Assembly: GCA_027317105.1 (NCBI GenBank)
Contig: DAHVFH010000228.1
Location: 13,049-77,048, forward strand
Direction: 5' to 3'
DNA from: Cytophagales bacterium
Lineage (GTDB): Bacteria > Bacteroidota > Bacteroidia > Cytophagales > Cyclobacteriaceae
Length of the DNA stretch: 64,000 bases
The notes under the pieces were generated by a model that was not told the origin of the DNA, made no database searches, and was given only the letters and a program-made list of their open reading frames with translations. Below are positions 52,257 to 60,557 of this stretch, one piece after another; positions within the stretch are counted from its first letter, which is position 1, and each line of letters opens with the position of its first letter. Made by a program: the position numbers and the translations under genes.

Positions 52257-52596
52257 ACCTTTCAATTTTCGCAAATAAGATCAAATTGCTATCCAATTTT
52301 CTTTCAGCGCAAAATCAGGAAAAAATGTCTTAATAAGTTCGTAGTTCAATGCCAATTAAGTCAATTTGACTTGCAAATCATCCTTAAGGCAGAAGCCGAT
52401 GCTTGACAACAGACCAACATGGAGCTAAACTATATTTGATGAATTATACAAAGTGATGGTTGCCAAGGGGATGCCTGATGAAATGGCTAAAAACCAAATC
52501 GAAATAGTAAATAAAGCATCTCCAGAACGCTATGGTTGATAATTATGAAGAAAGTCAGAAACAAAGTTCTGATTTTCCAAGTGTTCAATTCCATTA

Positions 52597-52624
52597 ATCA
52601 GTGCCTAGCATCTAGTATCATTTT
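52597..52624. repeat. short 7-bp array overlapping the stop of the DinB-like gene
   Basis: Units ATCAGTG, CCTAGCA, TCTAGTA and TCATTTT; the last contains the TGA stop (minus strand) of the DinB-like gene. The CTAG words match the array at 53159-53228. The rest of the gap 52257-52617 holds only a 27-codon orphan frame and nothing recognisable. Confidence 0.45.
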
Positions 52625-53088
52625 CCCTGCATGGCGATCTGCCCAAGGTGCGAGGCTTTGTGCGAAACGCGGCTCAGCATTACGTTGAGTTTATTGCGTT
52701 GTGGTTCTTTTTTAAAATCTTCTTCCGTTACAGCCGTGTGTCTGCTCAGCCAATCGCTTTCGCTCCAGCTCTTAAAGGCTTTGTTAAGTGCTGCGGAAAT
52801 GGCTGCCCATTTTGTTGCAAGTTCTCCTTTTGATAGATGCCCGGTTTGATTGCTGCCGCGTTCGTGATGATAAATTTTTTCCAATTCAGGAAAAAGACGG
52901 TTACTGATCCCAAAAAGCTCAAGTAACTTATCATCGGTATCTACTAAATGCCCAAGCAACCAGGAGGGCGAATTGCCGTTCGTCACGATGGGTGCATTAA
53001 AATTTTGTTCACTGATCGTGTCGATCACTTTTTGCATTCTTTTGTTGTAGGTATCCCATTGGATTAAGCAAATTTCAGTAGCTGTCAT
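52618..53088 (-). CDS. DinB-like four-helix protein
   Basis: A 156-residue protein of the DinB/YfiT metal-binding four-helix superfamily. Metal-type His residues appear in the first and last helices (WLLGHLVDTDDKLLELFGIS near 44-63 and MLSRVSHKASHLGQIAMQGK at the end), with a Trp-rich middle helix (TKWAAISAALNKAFKSWSES). Such proteins are thiol-transferases or of unknown function in many bacteria. The downstream end overlaps a heptamer repeat. No linked genes suggest a substrate. Confidence 0.75.
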   Translation of the reverse strand: MTATEICLIQWDTYNKRMQKVIDTISEQNFNAPIVTNGNSPSWLLGHLVDTDDKLLELFGISNRLFPELEKIYHHERGSNQTGHLSKGELATKWAAISAALNKAFKSWSESDWLSRHTAVTEEDFKKEPQRNKLNVMLSRVSHKASHLGQIAMQGK

Positions 53089-53158
53089 AAGAAAGTTAGT
53101 TGAGGTGGAAAATAAAAACTTCCCATTAAACTCCTCTACCCGATTATAAGTTCCGAGA

Positions 53159-53228
53159 GATTCTGGATTCTGGAGGCTAGTCTCTAGTTGCTAGAATCCA
53201 GAATCTAGCCCCATCATCCAGCTACTCA
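53159..53228. repeat. 10-unit 7-bp array forming a hairpin, overlapping a stop codon
   Basis: Ten consecutive heptamers, the clearest being GATTCTG, GATTCTG, GAGGCTA, GTCTCTA, GTTGCTA, GAATCCA, GAATCTA. GATTCTGGATTCT (53159-53171) and AGAATCCAGAATC (53193-53205) form a perfect 13-bp stem with a 21-base loop. The final unit contains the stop codon (minus strand) of the ABC permease. Confidence 0.85.
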
Positions 53229-55630
53229 TACTTCAGGGAGTCTACAGGATTTGCGTTAGCTGCTTTAAAAGAACGGTAACCCACCGTGGCTATCGCAATT
53301 AAAAAGGTGACGGCCAAACCAACAACAAAGACAATGGGGCCAATATTGATTTTATAGGCAAATTGGTTGAGCCATTGGTTTGAAAAATACCAAGCCAGTG
53401 GGGCAGCAATCACAAATCCGATGACAATCAGTACGACAAATTCTTTGGTGAAAAGAAGGATGATACTCCTAACACTGGCGCCCATTACTTTGCGCACACC
53501 AATTTCTTTGGTTTTTTGATTGGCCATAAAGGAAGCCAAACCGAACAACCCCAGACAGCCGATAAATATAGCCAACGAGGTAAAAATAGTAAGCAGGGTG
53601 GAGGTACGCTGTTCATCTTCGTAGAACTCACGGATCGATTCGTCTAAAAACTGGTACGAGAAAATAAAATCGGGGTAGAGCATCTCCCATTTTGATTGAA
53701 TTTCTTTTATCGTCTCCTGCATGTTGACGGGAGAAATTTTTACGGAGAGCGAACCGTAGTTGCGAATGCGGTTCATCATGATGGTGGCTTCGATAGGTGA
53801 ACGAAGCGATACGGTATGAAAATCTTTCACCACCCCTGCCACGGGAAGTTTTTTACCCCATACCCGAATAGTCTTCCCTATAATATCGGAAGGATTTTTA
53901 TAGCCTACTGTGCTGGCAAGTTTTTCGTTCACCAAAAAGCCTCGGGCCGTGTCGGCATCTGCAATATTTTTTCCGGCTACAAGGCGCAAGCCGTACAAAG
54001 TCAGGTAACTGCTGTCGATCGCTTTCACCTGTGTTTCATAAAATTTTTCATCTCCTTCGATGGTCAACCCAGAACCCATCACCATTCCGGAAGAGGGTGC
54101 TGAATTGTTGAGGCTTGCTAACTCAACACCTTTCAAGCGAAGGATCTCAGTGCGCAGTGTTCTCATTTTACTTGATTTGGAGCTGTCAGTAGGGGAAGGG
54201 TCTTCCTTTACAGGAACAGGGACGGTGATGATGGCGTCTTTGCGGAAGCCCAAATCTTTGTTGCGGAAGTAATTCATCTGCGCGATCAACACAATGGTGC
54301 CAATAATCAGAAACTGTGAAATAAAAAATTGCGCTACCACCAAACCTCTTCGCAATAAATAACCGGATGAATTTTTGTTTCCGATTTTGTTTTTTAGCGC
54401 CAATGCCGGATCATAACCGGAGACCACCAGGGATGGATATAAGCCGGAGAGCAGCGACACAAGGACAGTTACTCCAATGACGAAGATGAGTATGGAAGGA
54501 TCAGCGAGAGACAAAACAAGTTTTAGTTTGAGGAATGAGTTCAAAAAACTTAAAGAAACTTTCGCCAGCAGAAGGGCAAGCCCAACAGAAAAAACGGTGA
54601 TCAGTGTGGTTTCTCCCAGAAATTGAAATACCAACTGTTGTCGTGTGCTTCCCAACGATTTTCGTATGCCTACTTCTTTTGATCGCTTGATGGCATCGGC
54701 TGTCGATAGGTTAATGAAATTAATGCAAGCCGTAAGCACTAAAAAGAAAGCGATGACACTGAGTGCTAAAAGCATGGATTGGCTTACCGTGTTGTAATTG
54801 TAGTTGCCAAAGCGTTCGTCAAAATGAACGGTGCTTAAAGGCTGTAGTGCGAAAGTTTGGTTGTCGCGGTTTTCTTCGCCAAGATATTTTTTTACAAATG
54901 CCGGCATCTTGCTCTCCACGGCACCGGGTTTTGTGTTTTCTTTTAACGTGAGGTAGCAATGCTCGTCACTCCAGATGCTGTGCCAACCTTGTTTTTCAAA
55001 ATCACTTTTTTTGGTGGCATATGAGAGCATCAATTCAAAAGGAAAATCCGTATTGGTGGGGGCGTCCGCCATGATGGCCGTAACCTTGTATTGGATCTTA
55101 TCGTACTCCAGCACGCTGCCCAAAGCGTCTTCTTTTCCAAAATACTTCAGTGCCAGCTTTTTAGAAAGGATGGCTTCGTTGGGTTGCTCCAGACCTTTGG
55201 CCGCATCGCCCGAAAGGATTTTGCGATCAAAAATTTTAAAGAAGTTGGGTTGAGCAAAAGTCACTCCGCGTTCCTCTTCGTATCGTTTGGGCTCACCGGA
55301 AGATTTTGGAATAGAGATCAAAGCGCCTGATCGATATGAAGTGAACGTCACCTCATCGGCTTCGGCAAAGTCGTTTTTGAATGCTTCTGGTAAAACGGTG
55401 GGGACGCCAGCTGTATAGTTTTTACCACTGTTCCCATCCGACATTGTCACTACCCGATAAATGCGGTCGTGTTTGGAATGGTTTAAGTCAAAGCTGTTGT
55501 GGTAACGAATCAGGAGGAAGAGAACGAGGCTTCCGGCAATGCCAACGGTCAAACCAAGTACGTTGAGCGTAGTCTTATTCTTTTCTCGCCAAAGATTGCG
55601 GAAAGCAGTTTTTAGATAATTTTTTAACAT
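53222..55630 (-). CDS. ABC transporter permease (MacB/FtsX-like), no prefix domain
   Basis: An 802-residue permease: TM1 at KTTLNVLGLTVGIAGSLVLF, a large periplasmic MacB-PCD domain, FtsX module 1 (STADAIKRSKEVGIRKSLGS) and module 2 (MANQKTKEIGVRKVMGASVR), C-terminus FKAANANPVDSLKYE. It begins at the TM segment, so unlike the permeases at 39381 and 42076 it has no PadR-type prefix domain. It lacks an adjacent ATPase. Similar lone permeases are common in Bacteroidota, perhaps paired with ATPases elsewhere; the LolD-like ATPase at 62452 is a candidate partner by type only. Confidence 0.88.
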   Translation of the reverse strand: MLKNYLKTAFRNLWREKNKTTLNVLGLTVGIAGSLVLFLLIRYHNSFDLNHSKHDRIYRVVTMSDGNSGKNYTAGVPTVLPEAFKNDFAEADEVTFTSYRSGALISIPKSSGEPKRYEEERGVTFAQPNFFKIFDRKILSGDAAKGLEQPNEAILSKKLALKYFGKEDALGSVLEYDKIQYKVTAIMADAPTNTDFPFELMLSYATKKSDFEKQGWHSIWSDEHCYLTLKENTKPGAVESKMPAFVKKYLGEENRDNQTFALQPLSTVHFDERFGNYNYNTVSQSMLLALSVIAFFLVLTACINFINLSTADAIKRSKEVGIRKSLGSTRQQLVFQFLGETTLITVFSVGLALLLAKVSLSFLNSFLKLKLVLSLADPSILIFVIGVTVLVSLLSGLYPSLVVSGYDPALALKNKIGNKNSSGYLLRRGLVVAQFFISQFLIIGTIVLIAQMNYFRNKDLGFRKDAIITVPVPVKEDPSPTDSSKSSKMRTLRTEILRLKGVELASLNNSAPSSGMVMGSGLTIEGDEKFYETQVKAIDSSYLTLYGLRLVAGKNIADADTARGFLVNEKLASTVGYKNPSDIIGKTIRVWGKKLPVAGVVKDFHTVSLRSPIEATIMMNRIRNYGSLSVKISPVNMQETIKEIQSKWEMLYPDFIFSYQFLDESIREFYEDEQRTSTLLTIFTSLAIFIGCLGLFGLASFMANQKTKEIGVRKVMGASVRSIILLFTKEFVVLIVIGFVIAAPLAWYFSNQWLNQFAYKINIGPIVFVVGLAVTFLIAIATVGYRSFKAANANPVDSLKYE

Positions 55631-55875
55631 AGCAGAAAGTTTTGGTACTGGTTAAGACAAAAGTGGCATGGCGTTATCACGATTGAAAGAGTTACGTATT
55701 GAATTGTTGAAATAATGTAGTGAGCCAAAATGCAGGTAAAAGGATTCTGGCTTAAGACGGGATGGGATGCTAAAAAGTTTTGAATAAAATCGGAAATTAG
55801 TGTTGTTGGTTCCTTTTGTCATATTGTTAATCCACAATTTGTTTATTTATCCTTAATTTTTCACAAAAAAGGAAT

Positions 55876-56853
55876 ATGAAAAGAATCCTACCCTTGCTAT
55901 TTATTAGTGTTCAGGTTTTTGCGCAGCAAAATTTTGATACCGTTAAAATCATGCCGATCCATGTAAAAGCGAATATTTACATGCTCAAAGGATCGGGTGG
56001 AAATATCGGGTTGATCACCGGAAAAGAGGGAAACCTGATCATTGACGATCAATTCGCTCCGCTTTCAGATAAAATCAAGGCAGCCGTTCAGTCGCTCGAC
56101 AAAGGCCCGATCAAATACCTCATCAACACGCATATTCATGGCGACCATACCGGTGGAAACGAAAATTTTAAAAAAGATGGGGTGACCATCATTGCACAAG
56201 AGAATGTACGAAGCCGGATGATGAAGGAACAATACAATGCTGTGCGCAAGACGACAACGCCACCGCTTGATCCTGCTTTTTGGCCGGTGATTACTTTTGA
56301 AGATCACATCGCGCTGCATATCAACGATGAAGACCTGGAAGTCTTTCATTTTAACTTTGGCAGTCATACCGATGGCGATGCGATTGTCTATTTTAAAAAG
56401 GCGAATGTCTTTCATACTGGAGATGTGTTTGTGCGGTATGGTTATCCTTATATCGATATGAGCAATGGGGGGTCGATCAACGGTTTTGTTAAAGTGCTTG
56501 ATTTAGCATTAGCCCGAATGGACGACAAGGCCATCATCATTCCCGGCCACGGAGAGCTTGCCACCAAAGCGGATGTGAAAATATTTCGCGACCGCTTGGC
56601 GGACATCCGTGATCAGGTTGCCGCTGCTTTAAAGAAAGGGAAAAAGCCTGACGAGATACCTGCCCTGGGGATTACCGACAAGTATGATGCGGAATGGGGA
56701 AAGGGTTTTTTAAAAGGAAAAGATTTTGTGCTGATGATTGCGGATGGTATGGATTGCAGTGGTTGCGCGAAGCAATCTTCTGATTTGGGGGATCGCTTCG
56801 TCCTCCCCACCTGCTTCGCTAGAACTCGCGATGACGACAAATTATTAGTTTAG
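55876..56853 (+). CDS. metallo-beta-lactamase-fold hydrolase (C-terminus from a repeat element)
   Basis: A 325-residue exported MBL-fold protein: signal peptide MKRILPLLFISVQVFAQ, metal motif INTHIHGDHTGGNENF (H86, H88, D90, H91), FGSHTDGDAIVYF and FHTGDVFVRYGYPY, and the late IIPGHGELA motif with the final metal His. This is the glyoxalase II/quorum-lactonase type fold of unknown substrate. The last 27 residues, beginning about GCAKQSSDLGDRFV, are encoded by a sequence homologous to the palindromic element at 12757-12860, so the C-terminus is probably acquired. The native end is likely near DGMDCSG. Confidence 0.82.
   Translation: MKRILPLLFISVQVFAQQNFDTVKIMPIHVKANIYMLKGSGGNIGLITGKEGNLIIDDQFAPLSDKIKAAVQSLDKGPIKYLINTHIHGDHTGGNENFKKDGVTIIAQENVRSRMMKEQYNAVRKTTTPPLDPAFWPVITFEDHIALHINDEDLEVFHFNFGSHTDGDAIVYFKKANVFHTGDVFVRYGYPYIDMSNGGSINGFVKVLDLALARMDDKAIIIPGHGELATKADVKIFRDRLADIRDQVAAALKKGKKPDEIPALGITDKYDAEWGKGFLKGKDFVLMIADGMDCSGCAKQSSDLGDRFVLPTCFARTRDDDKLLV
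56770..56838. repeat. REP-like element inside the end of the metallo-hydrolase gene
   Basis: The stretch GCGCGAAGCAATCTTC through GGGGGATCGCTTCG to CTCGCGATGACGA aligns with the reverse complement of 12757-12830 over about 70 bases, with shared words GCGCGAAGCAATCT, GGGATCGCTTC and CTCGCGATGA. The copy is one half of that element. Confidence 0.8.
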
Positions 56854-56862
56854 TGTAAACAA

Positions 56863-57093
56863 TTAGAACGATAAGTAACCTTGAGTTTTCATGCATCGCT
56901 TGCACGATCGAAATCCAAGACTTATGGCCTCGTCTTCAGTTTTGAAGAAAACACGGTTTTCTTTTTTCATCCGCTTGCCGGAAGCACAATGAAGCGTACC
57001 GTAGATTTTTAGTTTGGTATTGCCAGCAAAATTTACTTCTCCATTTCTGATTAGGCGAAGTAAGGATTGATTTAGGTTCGCATGGGGAATCAT
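56863..57093 (-). CDS. Ada-type zinc-binding domain protein (standalone)
   Basis: A 76-residue protein resembling the metal-binding N-domain of Ada: IYGTLHCASGKRMKKENRVFFK then SLGFRSCKRCMKTQGYLSF. The order of a Cys-rich turn, a basic ENRVFF strand and SCKRCM matches Ada's cysteine ligands, though the second Cys of the CxxxC pair is replaced (CASGK), leaving three Cys. It therefore may not act as the phosphotriester acceptor. It lies 30 bases upstream of a 2OG-Fe oxygenase on the same strand and near an alkA gene. Confidence 0.7.
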   Translation of the reverse strand: MIPHANLNQSLLRLIRNGEVNFAGNTKLKIYGTLHCASGKRMKKENRVFFKTEDEAISLGFRSCKRCMKTQGYLSF

Positions 57094-57097
57094 CGGC

Positions 57098-57125
57098 TGA
57101 TCAACTAATTGGTAATTGACGAATC
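57098..57125. repeat. four-unit 7-bp array between Ada-like and oxygenase genes
   Basis: Units TGATCAA, CTAATTG, GTAATTG, ACGAATC; the last includes the stop region of the oxygenase gene at 57124. Confidence 0.5.
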
Positions 57126-57822
57126 AGGCTGCGTCATGAAAAATAATTCCCAACGCGTAGCGCTCACCTGACATCACTTCGCTTATCCCGTGTTTCATCT
57201 TTGATTTGTAATAGCCTCGCGTCCCTTTCACCGGGCGAAAGTTAGTAGTAAAAATGAGCGCGTCCCCTTGATTCGGTGTTAGCACGTTTGCTCTGGATTG
57301 TGCGCGAGGAAGTTGTTCCGTCATTACGAATTCTCCACCTTGGTAATCCTCCTTTTGCTGAGAAAGCACAATTACAACTTGAAAAGGAAAATAGATTTCG
57401 CCATACAAATCTTGGTGGAGCGTATTGAAGCCGCCTGTTTGGTAATGGAGAATTAACGGAGTAGGCCTATTTTGTTTATGCTGATGGCAGGTGGAAATAA
57501 AATCAACGTGACTTTGTGGATAGGTTGTATCACTTCCTAAAAGATTCGCCCATTGGTTGGCAACAGCGGCCAGTGGAGTATAAAGTTGCTCGCGCAGCTG
57601 CTGTATGAGCGGTGGCAAAGGATAACTAAAATATTTGTATTCCCCTTGGCCAAAACGATAACGCTGCATGTTGATCGTGCTGCGAAATAGTTTATCCTGG
57701 GTATAAAAATTTATGAGATGAGCGCAATCTGCTTTTGTGAGCAGCCCGGAAAGTTGGGCAAATCCTTTTTCGTTAACCGTAGTGCTGATCGCTGGCCAAT
57801 TCAGGTCGTCTAAATTTTTCAC
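57124..57822 (-). CDS. 2OG-Fe(II) oxygenase
   Basis: A protein of about 232 residues with the double-stranded beta-helix of 2-oxoglutarate/Fe(II) oxygenases. The iron ligands are HQD in TLHQDLYGEIYFPFQVVIVL and the later His in SKMKHGISEV, followed by the Arg-containing GERYALGIIF for 2-oxoglutarate. The GTG at 57822 is preferred to a TTG nine codons upstream. It has the prolyl-4-hydroxylase-like layout and similar genes accompany alkylation-repair genes in Bacteroidota. With the Ada-like and AlkA neighbours a DNA or protein repair function is inferred, not shown. Confidence 0.75.
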   Translation of the reverse strand: MKNLDDLNWPAISTTVNEKGFAQLSGLLTKADCAHLINFYTQDKLFRSTINMQRYRFGQGEYKYFSYPLPPLIQQLREQLYTPLAAVANQWANLLGSDTTYPQSHVDFISTCHQHKQNRPTPLILHYQTGGFNTLHQDLYGEIYFPFQVVIVLSQQKEDYQGGEFVMTEQLPRAQSRANVLTPNQGDALIFTTNFRPVKGTRGYYKSKMKHGISEVMSGERYALGIIFHDAA

Positions 57823-57913
57823 GGTTAAAAATACAGCGTGAACGAACAAACTTCAACCCGATTGTTGCTAAACTTATTCTGTGCGCGTTAGTTTCAGAAT
57901 AGGTTTCATTTAT

Positions 57914-57983
57914 TTACTATTGATAATTGATAATTGATAATTGATAATTGATCATTGATCATTTATCATTTATCATTTATAAT
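57914..57983. repeat. 10-unit 7-bp array with hairpin symmetry upstream of alkA
   Basis: Ten clean heptamers: TTACTAT, four TGATAAT, two TGATCAT, two TTATCAT, TTATAAT. TGATAATTGATAATTGATC (57935-57953) pairs with GATCATTTATCATTTATCA (57957-57975) with two mismatches and a three-base loop. It ends eight bases before the alkA ATG. Confidence 0.9.
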
Positions 57984-57991
57984 CGGTCGCC

Positions 57992-58864
57992 ATGAACATA
58001 CCATTGCCAGAAATTTTCTCTTACGATTTGTGTTTGTCGTTTTTGAAACGATCGCCAAAAGAACTACTGCATCGAATCGAAAAGGATTGTGTTTCCAAAG
58101 CGTTAATGATTGACGGTCGCCCGATCTTGTTTCAAATTTCATTAAGCAATAAAAACCTTCATGTAAAATTCCTGAATGAAAAACCAGATGCCGATACTCA
58201 AGCACAGGTGATAAACTTCATTCGCGAATGGTTTGATCTTGATTCAGATTTGAAACCTTTTTACGCACTGGCACGAAAAGATGAGTTGTTGAAAGACCTG
58301 GTAAAAAAGTTTTATGGTTATCGGATTATCGGCCAGCCGGATTTGTTTGAATCGCTGGTGTGGGCTGTGCTGGGTCAACAGATTAATTTACAATTTGCCT
58401 ACACGCTGAAGCAACGGTTTGTTCAGCAGTTTGGCCAACGAATAAACCACGAGGACATAGATTATTATCTTTTTCCTGAACCTGAAAAAGTTGCTGAGTT
58501 GACGGATAATGAGTTGTTGCCTTTACAATTTTCACGTCAGAAAAGTAAGTACGTAAAATTGATCGGTGAAGCTTTTGCAGACGGAATTGTCTCCAAAGAA
58601 AAGCTTAGCCTTCTATCATTTGAGGAAGCCAAATCGGAATTGATAAAAATTAAAGGAATCGGTAACTGGACAGCCAATTATGCACTGATGAAAACGTTTC
58701 GATACTCGAATGCTTTTCCGCTGGAAGATGCCGGACTTCATAACGCCATCAAAAATTTGCAAGGGATGAAAAAAAAGCCATCGCTCACTCAAGTGAAACG
58801 TATTTTTAAAAGTTACAAAGGATGGGAAGCCTACGCCACTTTGTATTTGTGGAAAAGTTTATAA
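57992..58864 (+). CDS. alkA: DNA-3-methyladenine glycosylase II (AlkA)
   Basis: A 290-residue glycosylase of the HhH-GPD superfamily removing alkylated bases such as 3-methyladenine. Motifs: SLVWAVLGQQINLQFAYTLK (substrate pocket LxQQI), the helix-hairpin-helix LIKIKGIGNWTANYALMKTF with the lysine-free GIGxWTA, and FPLEDAGL with the catalytic Asp. The N-terminal half is a mixed alpha/beta domain as in AlkA. Length is normal. It diverges from the 2OG oxygenase and forms a small alkylation-repair group with that gene and the Ada-like zinc protein. Confidence 0.92.
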   Translation: MNIPLPEIFSYDLCLSFLKRSPKELLHRIEKDCVSKALMIDGRPILFQISLSNKNLHVKFLNEKPDADTQAQVINFIREWFDLDSDLKPFYALARKDELLKDLVKKFYGYRIIGQPDLFESLVWAVLGQQINLQFAYTLKQRFVQQFGQRINHEDIDYYLFPEPEKVAELTDNELLPLQFSRQKSKYVKLIGEAFADGIVSKEKLSLLSFEEAKSELIKIKGIGNWTANYALMKTFRYSNAFPLEDAGLHNAIKNLQGMKKKPSLTQVKRIFKSYKGWEAYATLYLWKSL

Positions 58865-58871
58865 AATCCCA

Positions 58872-58934
58872 AATTCAGGATACAATTCAAAATTAAGATA
58901 TTGAATTTTGAATATCGAATTTTGAATTCCTATT
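58872..58934. repeat. 9-unit 7-bp array between convergent genes
   Basis: Units AATTCAG, GATACAA, TTCAAAA, TTAAGAT, ATTGAAT, TTTGAAT, ATCGAAT, TTTGAAT, TCCTATT. AATTCAAAATT (58884) pairs with AATTTTGAATT (58918), so it can fold. It fills the gap between the alkA stop and the amidohydrolase stop, which lies within its last unit. Confidence 0.8.
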
Positions 58935-60507
58935 CCTCTCCCGGCTGCTTCAGCACAAACCCCGTTTTCTTTTTCTCCTCATCCACGATTGCTTTCACAT
59001 CAGCCAATAACTTTTTGGCATCGTAAATGATTCCGTCTTTGATGGTGTACTTCACTCCACCCACTCTCGTTACCTTGTTATCTTCAGTGAGTTTGATCGC
59101 TCCTGTTCCGTAAAGTACTTGTAGATTCTCTAATGGATTTTGATCCACGATGACAAAATCAGCCAGCTTGCCGATCTCCACAGATCCGATTTCTTTATCC
59201 ATTCCCAACGCTTGTGCACCATAGAGTGTTGCCGAGCGGATAACTTCCAATGGATGAAATCCTGCTTCGCGAAGCATTTCAAGTTCGCGTGGATAAGCAA
59301 AGCCATATAATTCAAAAATGAATCCGGAGTCAGTGCCCACGGTTACTCTCCCTCCACGGTTTTTGTATTCGTTGACGAACGTCATCCATAGTCTGTAATT
59401 TTCTTTCCAGGCAACTTCTTGTTCGGTTCCCCAATTGAACCAATACGAGCCATGTGAAATCCTGTTCGGTTGGTAAAATTCCCAAAGCTTGGGAAGCGTG
59501 TAGGTTTCATGCCATTCTTGTGTGCGTGCTCGGTGCAAGTCGCGGCTAGCTTCATAAATATTAAAAGTTGGATCCAAAGTAAAATCTAGTTCTAACAGTC
59601 GGTTCATCAACTGGTTCCATTTTTCGGAGTAAGGGGCTGCCGCTTGTTTCCAAAGTTTTCCTGCTTCTTCAAAACGGTTTTGTTCGTTCGAGTAATTATA
59701 GTTGAGGGGATAATTTTGCAACGTGGAATTGGCCAGCATGGATTCGGGTAAGCCGTACCAATGTTCCATTGATGTAAGGCCAGCATCCGCAGATTGTAAA
59801 GCATTCCATCGGGCCACACCCAATTGTGCATGATGACAAGCCGAACGCAAACCAAGTCGTTTGTTTTCACGAATGGCTGCGTCCATTATTTCAGGTGCAG
59901 CACCAAAAAATTTAATGCCATCAGCGCCTTTCGTTTTGTTTTCATTGACCCACGCTTTGGCCTGCTCAGGTTTGCGAATGGGTTCTTTACTGCCTGCGCC
60001 AAATGTGTTGTAAGCTTTTATGCGTGGGGCAGTAATCAGGTTTTGGGCACTTTTATTTTTTTCATCGAGTACCCAATCGAGACCGTTTCCACATCCCGGC
60101 TCACGGATGGTGGTGATGCCATGCGCCATCCAGAGTTTAAAAACATATTCTGCATTGGGTGCCTGGCTTCCGCCAATATGACCGTGCATGTCAATGAAGC
60201 CGGGAAGCAAGTACATGCCTTCGGCATTCAATTCTTTTCCACCCGGATCAAGTTTCGGACGGTTTGCACTACTCGACATGCCAGGTGTTGGCAATCCGAT
60301 GCTGGCAATTCTGGTTATCCGGTTTTGGTTAACGACTATGTCAACCGGGCCCACTGGAGGTGCACCCGTGCCGTCAATCAACGTGACGCCTCTGATGATT
60401 AGTTGTGTGAACGGGCCATCGCCTTCTTTTACTTCGGGGGCTTTCAGCACTTGGGCTGCCAAAGGGCTAGTGATTGCAAGGAGACAAATCAATATGGATT
60501 TCTTCAT
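58930..60507 (-). CDS. exported amidohydrolase (imidazolonepropionase-like)
   Basis: A 525-residue metal-dependent hydrolase. The ATG at 60507 gives a signal peptide MKKSILICLLAITSPLAAQ; an upstream codon would be out of keeping. The metal site starts with LLPGFIDMHGHIGG (H-x-H), with further ligands in the barrel (HAQ near the middle, GVARWN) and the GTDSGF Asp near the end. RVGGVKYTIKDGIIYDAKKL is the closing composite-domain strand. The substrate may be an amide or dipeptide; similar proteins are called imidazolonepropionase-like. A fragment of a related gene lies at 27413-27745. Confidence 0.88.
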   Translation of the reverse strand: MKKSILICLLAITSPLAAQVLKAPEVKEGDGPFTQLIIRGVTLIDGTGAPPVGPVDIVVNQNRITRIASIGLPTPGMSSSANRPKLDPGGKELNAEGMYLLPGFIDMHGHIGGSQAPNAEYVFKLWMAHGITTIREPGCGNGLDWVLDEKNKSAQNLITAPRIKAYNTFGAGSKEPIRKPEQAKAWVNENKTKGADGIKFFGAAPEIMDAAIRENKRLGLRSACHHAQLGVARWNALQSADAGLTSMEHWYGLPESMLANSTLQNYPLNYNYSNEQNRFEEAGKLWKQAAAPYSEKWNQLMNRLLELDFTLDPTFNIYEASRDLHRARTQEWHETYTLPKLWEFYQPNRISHGSYWFNWGTEQEVAWKENYRLWMTFVNEYKNRGGRVTVGTDSGFIFELYGFAYPRELEMLREAGFHPLEVIRSATLYGAQALGMDKEIGSVEIGKLADFVIVDQNPLENLQVLYGTGAIKLTEDNKVTRVGGVKYTIKDGIIYDAKKLLADVKAIVDEEKKKTGFVLKQPGEE

Positions 60508-60557
60508 AAGGAGAGAGGATATTTGGAAAATTAACACCATTAAAATTAACTAAAAGT

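Noticed and set aside
52455..52540. 27-codon orphan frame (MVAKGMPDEMAKNQIEIV)
   Set aside because: It may be a protein tail relic, but it has no family match I can name and lies in an otherwise gene-free gap.
57914..57983. CRISPR-like repetitive array
   Set aside because: Units are 7 bases with no spacers, and no cas gene is in the window. It is a short tandem repeat.
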